Source of the DNA: an uncultured Muribaculaceae bacterium
GTDB lineage: Bacteria > Bacteroidota > Bacteroidia > Bacteroidales > Muribaculaceae
DNA length: 22,424 nucleotides
Reading direction: 5' to 3'
Assembly: GCA_910586455.1 (NCBI GenBank)
Contig: CAJUHX010000032.1
Span: 1 to 22,424 of the forward strand
Positions 15,415-22,424 of the stretch are shown one piece after another; within the stretch, counting starts at the first letter, position 1, and every line of letters begins with the position of its first letter. The position numbers and the translations under genes are program-made. The notes beneath the pieces were generated by a model. That model saw only the letters and a program-made list of their open reading frames with translations, was not told the DNA's origin and searched no databases.

Positions 15415-18400
15415 TCAATTCTGCTTGAATATCTGTGGCATCAGGCAGTTGTTGAGGTAGTACAGGCCCGATGCTATGAATATGGGCATACGGTAGTTGG
15501 CCGCACCGCGCTCGTCATCGTTCACAAAGAATGCAGCCAGATTATTCAGGCCCGAGGTACCCTCGCGCAGCCCTTCGATTTCCTCCACAAAGTGGCACTT
15601 CTTCACAAATGTGGTGAAGATGCCTATGAAGCGGTTGAAGTTCTCGAACTTGGAGGTATTGAAGCCGAACAGCGATATGTTCTTGAACATTTCCTCGCCC
15701 AAAACTTCCAGTTCGCCAAGTTCGCGTATTCCTGAAGGAGTACGGTAGGTGATGTTTTTCTCACCCACTACCTCATGGCGTTCCATTTCAGCAGACGCGC
15801 CGCCCGAAGGTTCACCGTAGTCCGAATAGTCATCGTAGTAGCCCTGGTCTTCGTCCTTGTTATGGTCGTTTATGCCAAGGATGGCATCATTCGGATTGGT
15901 AGAGAGTTTTACCAGACCTTTGGCTACCTCGCTCTTGTTTTCCATGCGGTCGCCGTCGAGGTTGCTGTCGAGGTTGTCAAAGAGGATACGCACCCGGCGG
16001 TCGGGCATGCCCAGACCGGCGGTAATGCAGGCGCCCAGATAGCGGCATGCCTCGCGTCCGTTGTCCTCAAGGGTAAAGAAAAGCCATTCGAACAGGCGTC
16101 CGCCTTTGCCGTAGTAACGGAAGCGGATTTCGTCGGTGGGCAGGTTATTCTTGGTAATGGTTTCGCGCAGCAGTATGCCGGCGTAGAACGCCAACAGACC
16201 GGTGATATAGGCCGGCAGAGCGAATGCAAATGGAATGTTGCTGCGCATGTGGTCGTAGAAGTCGGAGAACTCCTTGCGGCTCTTAAGCTGGTCGAACACA
16301 TTGTTCAGATAGTAAGGCGCACGCTGGTATTTTTGCGGCTCCTTGCTTATCACATCGGCTATATTCAGCACATGAACACCGGTTTTCTTCGATTCGTGGA
16401 AGTTGTACAGGGCCTTACGGAACTGCTCCGAACGGTTGATTGCGTCGAAGAACATGCCTGCGGCCACACGTACCGAACACTGCGAATACAATCTCTGGCC
16501 ACTGCCTTTCAGGTCGGTGGGGTCAAGGCCTAATATAAGTATGTCGGACGTGCTTCCACCTATGTCGATGCCGAGGAAGAGGTTATTGGGAGTAAGCGCC
16601 GCCGAATACCCCTGGGCATAAACGCATACCGCCTCGGCTTCGGTAAATGACTGGTTCTTGCTGATGCGGACTCCTTCGATGGTACGGCCAATGGTATCGG
16701 TAAGATTTTTGAATACCTGTGACAGTGATGCCGTGTCGGTCATGGCGCTCGGGAACGACCAGCGCAGTTCTGACGGAACAAGTTCCTTGCCGAAAAGGTC
16801 GGCGCAAATCTGCAGCCACACCATTGAGATGAACGACTTGCGTTTTTTCTCGTTCTCGCCGCGTGCCCATTTCATGTTATAGTTCAGGCGTCCGGCATTG
16901 GTCTGGATTATGTATTCGTTCATGGAGTGAACCGTGATATTGGTTTCGTTCACGGGCACACCGCCAATGATGGGTTCGTCGTCCTTAGCAAAATTGTCGG
17001 CTATGTACTGTATATCATGCTCATGAAGCCACGATTTTATCTGTCCGTTACCGTTGATAGGCTCCTCGTTGCTGATAAACAGCAGCTCGTCCTTGGCGGC
17101 CATTGCTCGCGGAACATTATCAAAGCCCACTATGGCAAGACGGTGGTTGCTGAAAGGCAGCGGCTCGGCATCGCGCATACCGCGTGTCTTGTAATAGGCA
17201 CAGGTATTTGTGCTGCCGAAGTCTATGCCTACGGTAGCCTTCTCGCATACCTCGGGGTTGCGGTTGAGCACTTTCATGTAGGCGGTTTCGCCGAAGCTTA
17301 CTGTATCGCCGTCGCCGCCGGGTGTCTTTATCACCAGGCGTCCCGCAGTCCAGTCTTTTTCATTGCGGCGCACATGCACCGACACATATTTCAGCGGGGT
17401 ATCGCTTTTGACAATCTCGTAGGGCCACATGCCGCTGTTGGCTTTGTCGACCGGATATTTCACCATAAACATCTTCGACTGCCACTCTTCAAGGCCCTGC
17501 GCGCCTATGCTGCCATGCAGATAACTTTCCTCGAAGTTCTTGCCTTCGAATTCAGGTATCATGCGCACTCCGCCCGGAATATTGGTGGGGAACTCGCTGT
17601 AGTAGAAGTACTGCTTCCAGTACTCCGACTTGAAGTTGGGCCATACGAATACCTTGCCGTTGCTGTCGGGCAGCACTATCTCATAGGCCTTGGAAAGTAT
17701 CTCCACAAAGTCGTTCGAGTCGCCCAGCTTTGCCTCGAGCATGGCTACTACTTCGTTGCCTTTCAGCTTGGCGCGCAGGCGAACCTTGGAGTTGCCGTTG
17801 TCGTTGATTATGCCGTTGAGCGAGCCGAACAGGTCGATTGCCTTGCTCGACAGAGGTAGCGAGAAGAAGTATGTGTTGCCGCTGATTTCGTCCTTGGCCT
17901 TGAGGTAATACACTGCGGCGCGGTCGTAGTCAGCCTCGTTGTCTACCGCCATCCAGCCTACCAGGTAGCCGCCGGGAATCATCAGTTCGCTGATGTCTTC
18001 GATGAGTACGGCGCCGGCAGGCTCGGCCAGGAAGAATGCGCCGCCGTGCCACCAGTATTTGGTATTGGTAACGAAAAGTTTCGACAGAGGACCGCGCGGT
18101 ACAATCTCGGTGCGTATGGTCAGGGGTACCGGTGTGAGATGCTCTTGCTGAATGTCGAGGGCGCGGGCTATTTCTTCGCTCCATGTCTTGATTTCCTCGC
18201 GGAGGATATGGTCTATTTCAATAGCCTTGTACTTGTCGTCGCCCAGCACTTCTGACATGGCGCTGCGGTAGGCCTCGCGGTTCTGGGTCAGCATCGACAG
18301 GAAGGAGTATATCTTCTCCAACTGCTTCACATCCACCTTGCGGCGCACATCGGGCGATGCCGGGTCGGTGAACTTGCCGTCGATAATCCATGGCAGGTCG

Positions 18401-18960
18401 CCGTCAACCTCGTAGTTCACCGAGGTAAAGAATATGCTGTAGGGCGAAGTGGCGCCCACAAGTTTCTTATTCGCCTGCTTGTCGCCGTAGTACAGCAGCT
18501 GTATCGATGCCGGATTCATGCCGCCGGCCTCTATCTGCCACAGCGATTTTTCCTTGAAAAGCATCTCGCCGTATGTGGCGCGGATGTTCATGGACTCGAC
18601 AGTGCGGCATCCGTTGAGTGCTATTGGCTCGCTGAGCGAGAAACGGTCGGGAAAGAGTATATATGTGGCCATCAGACCGCGCCACTCGTTTTTCAGTGCG
18701 CGATAGCACAGAATCAGCGTACGTTTGTCGCTGTAATCGTTGGTATTGGTCTGCAGGGCATAGCCGGTCATTTTGGCGCGTGCCCAAGGCGATGGAACGC
18801 CTGAAATCAGGTCGTTGAATGTTTTCTGACCGGCTGTGGTGTCGCCCGAGCTGGTCACAAGCTTGTCGATGAAAGTCTTAGGGTCTTTCAACGAAAGCCA
18901 TTCATGTATGGAGGTACCGTCTACCGGATTTTCCGACAACGGCAGAAATGGTTTGGCCAT
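15415..18960 (-). CDS. Large actin/Hsp70-fold ATPase
   Basis: Of 1181 residues, the C-terminal half is an actin/Hsp70-type ATPase with all main motifs: phosphate-1 GIDFGSTN (578-585), connect-1-like SFPSAM (735-740), the TEAEAV helix (773-778), phosphate-2 LGIDIGGSTSDILIL (796-810) and adenosine motif GKGGRLFEWL (951-960). The first 570 residues match nothing I recognise; they are mixed alpha/beta with many aromatic strands and no signal peptide. An acidic, disordered insert (about 1033-1062, rich in Asp, Tyr and Gly) precedes the last helical region. The size and N-terminal extension recall large Hsp70-like proteins such as SrfB, but that link is weak. It is 6 bp after the tubulin-like gene and 2 bp before its degenerate relative. 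Likely an ATP-driven filament or switch in the cytoplasm. Confidence 0.75.
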   Translation of the reverse strand: MAKPFLPLSENPVDGTSIHEWLSLKDPKTFIDKLVTSSGDTTAGQKTFNDLISGVPSPWARAKMTGYALQTNTNDYSDKRTLILCYRALKNEWRGLMATYILFPDRFSLSEPIALNGCRTVESMNIRATYGEMLFKEKSLWQIEAGGMNPASIQLLYYGDKQANKKLVGATSPYSIFFTSVNYEVDGDLPWIIDGKFTDPASPDVRRKVDVKQLEKIYSFLSMLTQNREAYRSAMSEVLGDDKYKAIEIDHILREEIKTWSEEIARALDIQQEHLTPVPLTIRTEIVPRGPLSKLFVTNTKYWWHGGAFFLAEPAGAVLIEDISELMIPGGYLVGWMAVDNEADYDRAAVYYLKAKDEISGNTYFFSLPLSSKAIDLFGSLNGIINDNGNSKVRLRAKLKGNEVVAMLEAKLGDSNDFVEILSKAYEIVLPDSNGKVFVWPNFKSEYWKQYFYYSEFPTNIPGGVRMIPEFEGKNFEESYLHGSIGAQGLEEWQSKMFMVKYPVDKANSGMWPYEIVKSDTPLKYVSVHVRRNEKDWTAGRLVIKTPGGDGDTVSFGETAYMKVLNRNPEVCEKATVGIDFGSTNTCAYYKTRGMRDAEPLPFSNHRLAIVGFDNVPRAMAAKDELLFISNEEPINGNGQIKSWLHEHDIQYIADNFAKDDEPIIGGVPVNETNITVHSMNEYIIQTNAGRLNYNMKWARGENEKKRKSFISMVWLQICADLFGKELVPSELRWSFPSAMTDTASLSQVFKNLTDTIGRTIEGVRISKNQSFTEAEAVCVYAQGYSAALTPNNLFLGIDIGGSTSDILILGLDPTDLKGSGQRLYSQCSVRVAAGMFFDAINRSEQFRKALYNFHESKKTGVHVLNIADVISKEPQKYQRAPYYLNNVFDQLKSRKEFSDFYDHMRSNIPFAFALPAYITGLLAFYAGILLRETITKNNLPTDEIRFRYYGKGGRLFEWLFFTLEDNGREACRYLGACITAGLGMPDRRVRILFDNLDSNLDGDRMENKSEVAKGLVKLSTNPNDAILGINDHNKDEDQGYYDDYSDYGEPSGGASAEMERHEVVGEKNITYRTPSGIRELGELEVLGEEMFKNISLFGFNTSKFENFNRFIGIFTTFVKKCHFVEEIEGLREGTSGLNNLAAFFVNDDERGAANYRMPIFIASGLYYLNNCLMPQIFKQN

Positions 18961-18966
18961 AGTTAC

Positions 18967-20490
18967 TTATTTGTTGAAATAAAGTTTGTTGAAGGTGGCG
19001 TAGGTACGTTCCATCAGATGTCCCATGGTCTGGTTCTTGCTGGAGTCGGTTTCTTTTTCAAAGGTGTTGCGTACCTTGTCCCACAGCGCGTCGCCGAAGA
19101 GGCCGCTTGCCGAGAATTGCTCGGGGCTGTCGCCGTAGAACATCTCCTTGTTGTACTTTTTCTTTCGCACATCGATGCCTTTGTCGAACACATTGGGGTG
19201 CAACAGCATGCCCTGCCCTCCGGCCGAGTCATACATCTGCTGTGCCCAGCCGCTGTGCGCGCCGGCATCGTAGAAAGCCTTGATGTAGTTGTTCAGAGGT
19301 TCGAGTTCTTCTTTTTCCTTGATACTCGTCAGATACTGGTTGGCCATCTGGCGGAAGAAGTCGCCGCGGGCATTAGTCATGGCGGCGGCCACGAAACAGC
19401 CGAAGCGGTTCTTGAATTTCTCGTTGTCGTCGGTAAAGTTTATAAAGTCGAGGCGCTCGTTGTCGTCGGCCTGCATATAGTAGAATATCGACTCATCCTG
19501 CTGACGTTCGAACGGCTTTTCTTTGCGGCTCTCCTTGAAGAAGTCGTATGCCGCGAATGCCGCCAGCAGCTCTATATAGTCCACGGGGTTCTTCTGCTTT
19601 TCGCCGCCGGTGTCGAAACCGGTGTCGGAGGGCAGTTTCACCGGGCTGTTGCGTCCTATCAGATAAAGGCGGTTGTATGTTTCTTTCACCGTGGGGTCGG
19701 AACGGTAGAACATAAGTGCTGCCTGCGAGTTGAGGGCGAATTTCGATGCATCAGCGCTCACCTCGCCACCCTTGCGGTAGTCGAAAGTAAAGTAGCCGGT
19801 CAGGACTACCGAGCCAAAGTAGTTGCCGCTGAGAATGTCTATGTCGCTGTTGTTGAATATCAGCTTGGCGGCGATGTTGAGCGCATCGGGCAGAATGGGT
19901 ATCGACGAGGCACCTGTGCCGCCGAACACCGAGCCGAATATAAACACCTTGTGCTTGGTGCCTTCCTTGAGGTACGACAGGAAGTTGCGCAGGCCTGAGG
20001 GTCGTTCGGGATTGTCGGCGACCTTTTCGGCTGCCTCGACTATAGCGTGATACATCAGCATCGAACCCATCTGGGTCTGAGCACGGTAACCGTGGTGCAG
20101 CGACATGCCGCGGACTTCTTTCGACAAAAACAGGTCCACGATATCCGACTCGTGATATGCCTCGTTGCCGCCAATACTGCGTTTTTGGGCAGTAGAATAG
20201 TCCGAAATGGAGTCGAATGTGGTTTCCTCGCCATACTCAGGGCTGAATTCGTTGTAATGTATTTTGGCGGAGAAGAAAGTATTGGCGAGGGCTTTTCCGC
20301 CGTTAACTTTATTGTAGTTGCCAATCAGCTCGCGCACGCGCTTGAAGTTGCCGTTGGCTATGTCGGTGTCGAGGGCAAGTATGTTCACCTCGGTATCGTC
20401 GAACATGCCCATGGCGCAGAGATGCACAAAGCTCTCCACGCAGCGCATGCCTGTGCCACCGATGCCTATTATATTGATTTGTTCGGGCAT
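18967..20490 (-). CDS. Tubulin/FtsZ-fold GTPase-like protein
   Basis: This 507-residue protein starts with the nucleotide-binding strand-loop NIIGIGGTGMR (6-16), like the T1 loop of FtsZ and tubulin, followed by LALDTD (38-43) where FtsZ has NTD. The tubulin signature loop is clear at 186-196, GSVFGGTGASS, after the hydrophobic strand KVFIF. It matches the pattern of 'tubulin-like' bacterial proteins (Pfam Tubulin_2-type), which are distinct from the division protein FtsZ. The C-terminal region (about 290-507) is helical and charged and is not recognisable as the tubulin C-terminal domain; no FtsA/ZipA-binding tail is seen. No membrane segment is present. Polymerisation is plausible from the family but not shown. 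The catalytic T7-loop (GxxNxDxxE) is not evident to me, so GTP hydrolysis on assembly is uncertain. Confidence 0.8.
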   Translation of the reverse strand: MPEQINIIGIGGTGMRCVESFVHLCAMGMFDDTEVNILALDTDIANGNFKRVRELIGNYNKVNGGKALANTFFSAKIHYNEFSPEYGEETTFDSISDYSTAQKRSIGGNEAYHESDIVDLFLSKEVRGMSLHHGYRAQTQMGSMLMYHAIVEAAEKVADNPERPSGLRNFLSYLKEGTKHKVFIFGSVFGGTGASSIPILPDALNIAAKLIFNNSDIDILSGNYFGSVVLTGYFTFDYRKGGEVSADASKFALNSQAALMFYRSDPTVKETYNRLYLIGRNSPVKLPSDTGFDTGGEKQKNPVDYIELLAAFAAYDFFKESRKEKPFERQQDESIFYYMQADDNERLDFINFTDDNEKFKNRFGCFVAAAMTNARGDFFRQMANQYLTSIKEKEELEPLNNYIKAFYDAGAHSGWAQQMYDSAGGQGMLLHPNVFDKGIDVRKKKYNKEMFYGDSPEQFSASGLFGDALWDKVRNTFEKETDSSKNQTMGHLMERTYATFNKLYFNK

Positions 20491-20493
20491 GGT

Positions 20494-20889
20494 TTAGTTA
20501 TTTTTGGGAAATATCGACTCAAGTTTGGTTTTCTTGCTCTGCATCTTCACCAGTACGAAACCGATGATAAAATATACTATTGCTGCAACCACACCTGCCA
20601 GACCCATGTGCATCATATAGTCGCTGCGGAAGGCCGGAGTAGCGATTTTATTGAAGAACATAAAGTAGTTTACCATCACCGGAGCCACAAGGGTCAGTAC
20701 CATGAGTACAAAGAAGGCCACACGGCGCTTGGAGCCGGAGTTGTCGCGCCGGCCGGGCTCCCATGGTATCATATTAGCCACTATTACCATAATAAGCACC
20801 ATCACCACGGCGATGATGAGCGAGTAGATGTAGGTCGATGTGATGGCGCTGCCGAGCTGCGCGGGTGTTTTTATAAGTTCGTTGAACAT
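20494..20889 (-). CDS. Three-pass membrane protein of the tubulin/actin operon
   Basis: Of 131 residues, three hydrophobic helices are evident, at about 20-43 (IYSLIIAVVMVLIMVIVANMI), 57-82 (VAFFVLMVLTLVAPVMVNYFMFF) and 95-115 (GLAGVVAAIVYFIIGFVLVKM). They are separated by a basic loop GRRDNSGSKRR (51-61 region) and a loop with FRSDYMMHMG, and the C-terminal tail is lysine-rich (KMQSKKTKLESIFPKNN). By the positive-inside rule the basic loop and tail are cytoplasmic. No family is recognised. It sits 3 bp before the tubulin-like gene and 5 bp after the lipoprotein gene, so a role anchoring the tubulin-like protein to the inner membrane is a reasonable inference. Confidence 0.7.
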   Translation of the reverse strand: MFNELIKTPAQLGSAITSTYIYSLIIAVVMVLIMVIVANMIPWEPGRRDNSGSKRRVAFFVLMVLTLVAPVMVNYFMFFNKIATPAFRSDYMMHMGLAGVVAAIVYFIIGFVLVKMQSKKTKLESIFPKNN

Positions 20890-20894
20890 AACAG

Positions 20895-22286
20895 TTATAG
20901 ATTACAGGTATTTAAGTAAATAGTATATATCACGTTATTCTTGCGGTTGCGGGGGTTTACGCTGTCATTGATAAGAGCCTGGCGTATGCTTTCGTAAAGC
21001 GAGGTATTAAATCGGCCTTCGTTGGCGGATTGAATCGATTGCCACTTGAACATGCCTGCCATATCGTCGTTGCCGCTCAGATTCTCAACGGCATCGGTCA
21101 CTACAAAGTCCACTTTCAGCAGGTTTGGATTGCCGTCGGCAAGCAGTGTGGTGCCGTCCATCTTTTCGTCGAGCTGCAGCATTATTTCGCCGCTTTCATC
21201 AAACACTTTCTTGTTGATGGTCAGCAGGTCGCGCACTTCGTCGAACGCCTCGGCCGGAAGCAGGCTGCCATTGGCCTGCACCGAATCGAGGTACTGCATG
21301 TAGGCGGGTGTGAGCTGATATACCTTTACATCGACTCCGGTCACCTTATAGGCATCGGACGGGCTGGCCTTGAGGTAGATACCGCGCAGCAGAGGCAGGC
21401 CTCCGGGCACCGGATTGCCCATGGCGTTGACTGCCTCGGCAAGCAGATATTTGTTGATGTTTTTCCAGTCTGTCATATACTCCTGCATGTCGACACCGTC
21501 CTTGGCGGGAGTCATGCGTGAGTCGGTGTTGAGCGACAGGTTCTGGTCGACAATCGGGTAGCTGCTGTCAAAGGCCAGTGTTTCGTAGGGTTTGTTCGAG
21601 AGGTGATACATCTTGTAGCCCGACACAGCCGAACCCAGACTCTTGCGGAAGCGGTCGTGGAAGTTGTCGGCGATACGGTCGTCGGTGAATATCATGTAAT
21701 AACGGTATTTGCTGAATTTGCCGCTTTCGATATATGGTTCACAATAAATATATAGGTCGTTGCCCTTCGACATCCAGTTGCGGAAGTGGTCGGCCAGATA
21801 CGGATTGTTGAGGTTGTCGCCGGTTACACCTTTCATAAAATATTCGGCATCGGTCAGCAGTATAGCCTGGCGGTCGCCGTTCACAATGTTCTGCACTGCG
21901 GTTTTGAGGTCGGCATTATTAACTTCCTTGATGGTCCGCAACAGCGCGAATATCTGCTGTTTGTCGTCGGTTTCCTTTGTAATCGCATTGCCCTTGATTG
22001 AATAGAAGGTGGGGGCTGCGTCGATTATCGCAGGCTGCACGGCCTGATAGAAGGGCGACCCGGAGGCTTCAGCCACACAGGTCGAATAGTCCACATACAG
22101 GTCAATCGAGTCGCTGCGGAGTGCCGCGGCTTCGGCGGGGAAGTTCAATCCAACAAATTCAGGTAGTTTCTTGATGCTTTCGCCATCGAAAGGCGATGCA
22201 GGACCTGAGCAAGAACTCAGCGCAACCACACAAAGGCCGGCTGTCAATGCTCCTGCGGCTACTGTCTGCACAATACTTTTAAACAT
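20895..22286 (-). CDS. Lipoprotein with possible von Willebrand A-like core
   Basis: This is a 463-residue exported protein, the first gene of the operon. Its lipobox is LSSC with the modified Cys at 26, after a hydrophobic stretch (AAGALTAGLCVVA). The residues after Cys (SGPAS) lack the acidic run that directs lipoproteins to the Bacteroidota cell surface, so a periplasmic location is more likely. A Rossmann-like rhythm follows: a strand IDLYVDYSTC (61-70) resembling a degenerate MIDAS DxSxS, a helix, then AILLTDAEYF (141-150) and DLYIYCEPY (177-185). That is compatible with a vWA-like domain, but I am not sure. The C-terminal half is a second mixed domain. Metal binding is unproven because the third position of DxSxS is Cys. 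Likely role: periplasmic sensor or anchor for the membrane proteins of the operon. Confidence 0.65.
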   Translation of the reverse strand: MFKSIVQTVAAGALTAGLCVVALSSCSGPASPFDGESIKKLPEFVGLNFPAEAAALRSDSIDLYVDYSTCVAEASGSPFYQAVQPAIIDAAPTFYSIKGNAITKETDDKQQIFALLRTIKEVNNADLKTAVQNIVNGDRQAILLTDAEYFMKGVTGDNLNNPYLADHFRNWMSKGNDLYIYCEPYIESGKFSKYRYYMIFTDDRIADNFHDRFRKSLGSAVSGYKMYHLSNKPYETLAFDSSYPIVDQNLSLNTDSRMTPAKDGVDMQEYMTDWKNINKYLLAEAVNAMGNPVPGGLPLLRGIYLKASPSDAYKVTGVDVKVYQLTPAYMQYLDSVQANGSLLPAEAFDEVRDLLTINKKVFDESGEIMLQLDEKMDGTTLLADGNPNLLKVDFVVTDAVENLSGNDDMAGMFKWQSIQSANEGRFNTSLYESIRQALINDSVNPRNRKNNVIYTIYLNTCNL

Positions 22287-22312
22287 TGTATATCTGTGTT
22301 TTTAATTGATTA

Positions 22313-22324
22313 TTAATATATTAA
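22313..22324. repeat. 12-bp AT palindrome upstream of the operon
   Basis: TTAATATATTAA is a perfect palindrome 27 bp before the lipoprotein start codon, inside an A/T-rich leader. A TTTG on the minus strand (22326-22329) lies just upstream, but no TAnnTTTG -7 box follows at the usual distance, so I do not call a promoter here. Confidence 0.35.
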
Positions 22325-22347
22325 ACAAACCACAATTCCATAGCAGA

Positions 22348-22359
22348 GAATCATGATTC
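22348..22359. repeat. 12-bp palindrome upstream of the operon
   Basis: GAATCATGATTC is a perfect 12-bp palindrome centred 35 bp upstream of the AT palindrome nearer the operon. It could be a regulator site for the nine-gene operon, but one 12-bp palindrome may also arise by chance. Confidence 0.35.
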
Positions 22360-22375
22360 GATTTATTCATAGTAA

Positions 22376-22424
22376 CTATTCAGCGGACACGCTCAGGTAG
22401 TCTTGCGAGAAAAAGCCTTCTGCT
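22376..22424 (-). CDS. Possible 3' end of an upstream gene (partial)
   Basis: In one minus-strand frame the window edge reads AEGFFSQDYLSVSAE followed by TAG at 22378-22376. The composition is protein-like, and the stop lies 89 bp before the operon's first start codon. Another frame is also open until a TGA, so with only 15 codons visible the gene is not proven and no product can be named. Confidence 0.3.
   Translation of the reverse strand, partial: AEGFFSQDYLSVSAE

Noticed and set aside
15415..18960. Assignment of the large ATPase as virulence factor SrfB
   Set aside because: Size and Hsp70-like motifs are similar in kind, but I see no specific SrfB segments, and the neighbours do not form a convincing SrfABC set.
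18904..19998. 364-codon + strand frame opposite the tubulin-like gene
   Set aside because: The tubulin signature loops are on the minus strand and the frame crosses the junction to the next gene; it is a shadow of codon bias.
7714..22286. Reading the operon as a type VI secretion or plasmid partition module
   Set aside because: No contractile sheath, VgrG, Hcp or ClpV-type gene is present, and there is no ParB-like DNA-binding protein or centromere repeat; only single folds overlap with those systems.

Overview
The window looks like a Bacteroidota chromosome, most likely Bacteroidales and perhaps Muribaculaceae-like. Four gene starts are preceded by the Bacteroidota promoter pattern (TTTG or TTG near -33, TAnnTTTG near -7). 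Shine-Dalgarno sequences are weak. The order DUF1599 - DoxX/MauE-like membrane protein - tpiA - SPOR protein - folE matches my memory of a common Bacteroidales neighbourhood. The family-level placement is a guess.

Left part (1-7698, all + strand) is housekeeping. It holds feoB (ferrous iron import), a DcaP-like outer-membrane porin with its own promoter and a striking 9-bp-arm inverted repeat, and then the conserved cluster. In that cluster a DUF1599 protein with a visible internal duplication overlaps a MauE-like membrane protein by 11 bp. After it come tpiA (promoter with a perfect 16-bp palindrome), a strong hairpin, a SPOR-domain protein with its own promoter, and folE, which starts at GTG.

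Right part (7714-22286, all - strand) is one very tight operon of nine genes, read from 22286 down to 7714, with gaps of 2-15 bp. In transcription order it encodes a lipoprotein with a possible von Willebrand A-like core, a three-pass membrane protein, a tubulin/FtsZ-fold protein, and a 1181-residue protein with an intact actin/Hsp70-type ATPase domain. These are followed by a 685-residue degenerate relative of that fold, a zinc-ribbon GTPase, a protein resembling GTPase-associated protein 1 (GAP1), an exported SH3 - five-TM - zinc ribbon - GTPase protein, and a 56-residue two-TM protein that is easily missed. Tubulin-like, actin-like and paired GTPase proteins together with envelope anchors make this the remarkable content of the window. 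I infer a trans-envelope, NTP-driven assembly, either cytoskeletal or conflict/stress-related. Its GTPase/GAP1 pair resembles the 'double-GTPase' systems predicted by comparative genomics, but the whole set is not one I recognise as experimentally described.

The two parts converge at 7698/7714. The only clear terminator there is a folE (+ strand) terminator that lies inside the last small gene of the operon. No rRNA, tRNA, CRISPR array, transposase or integrase was seen. The only gene-free stretch approaching 300 bases is 6340-6624.
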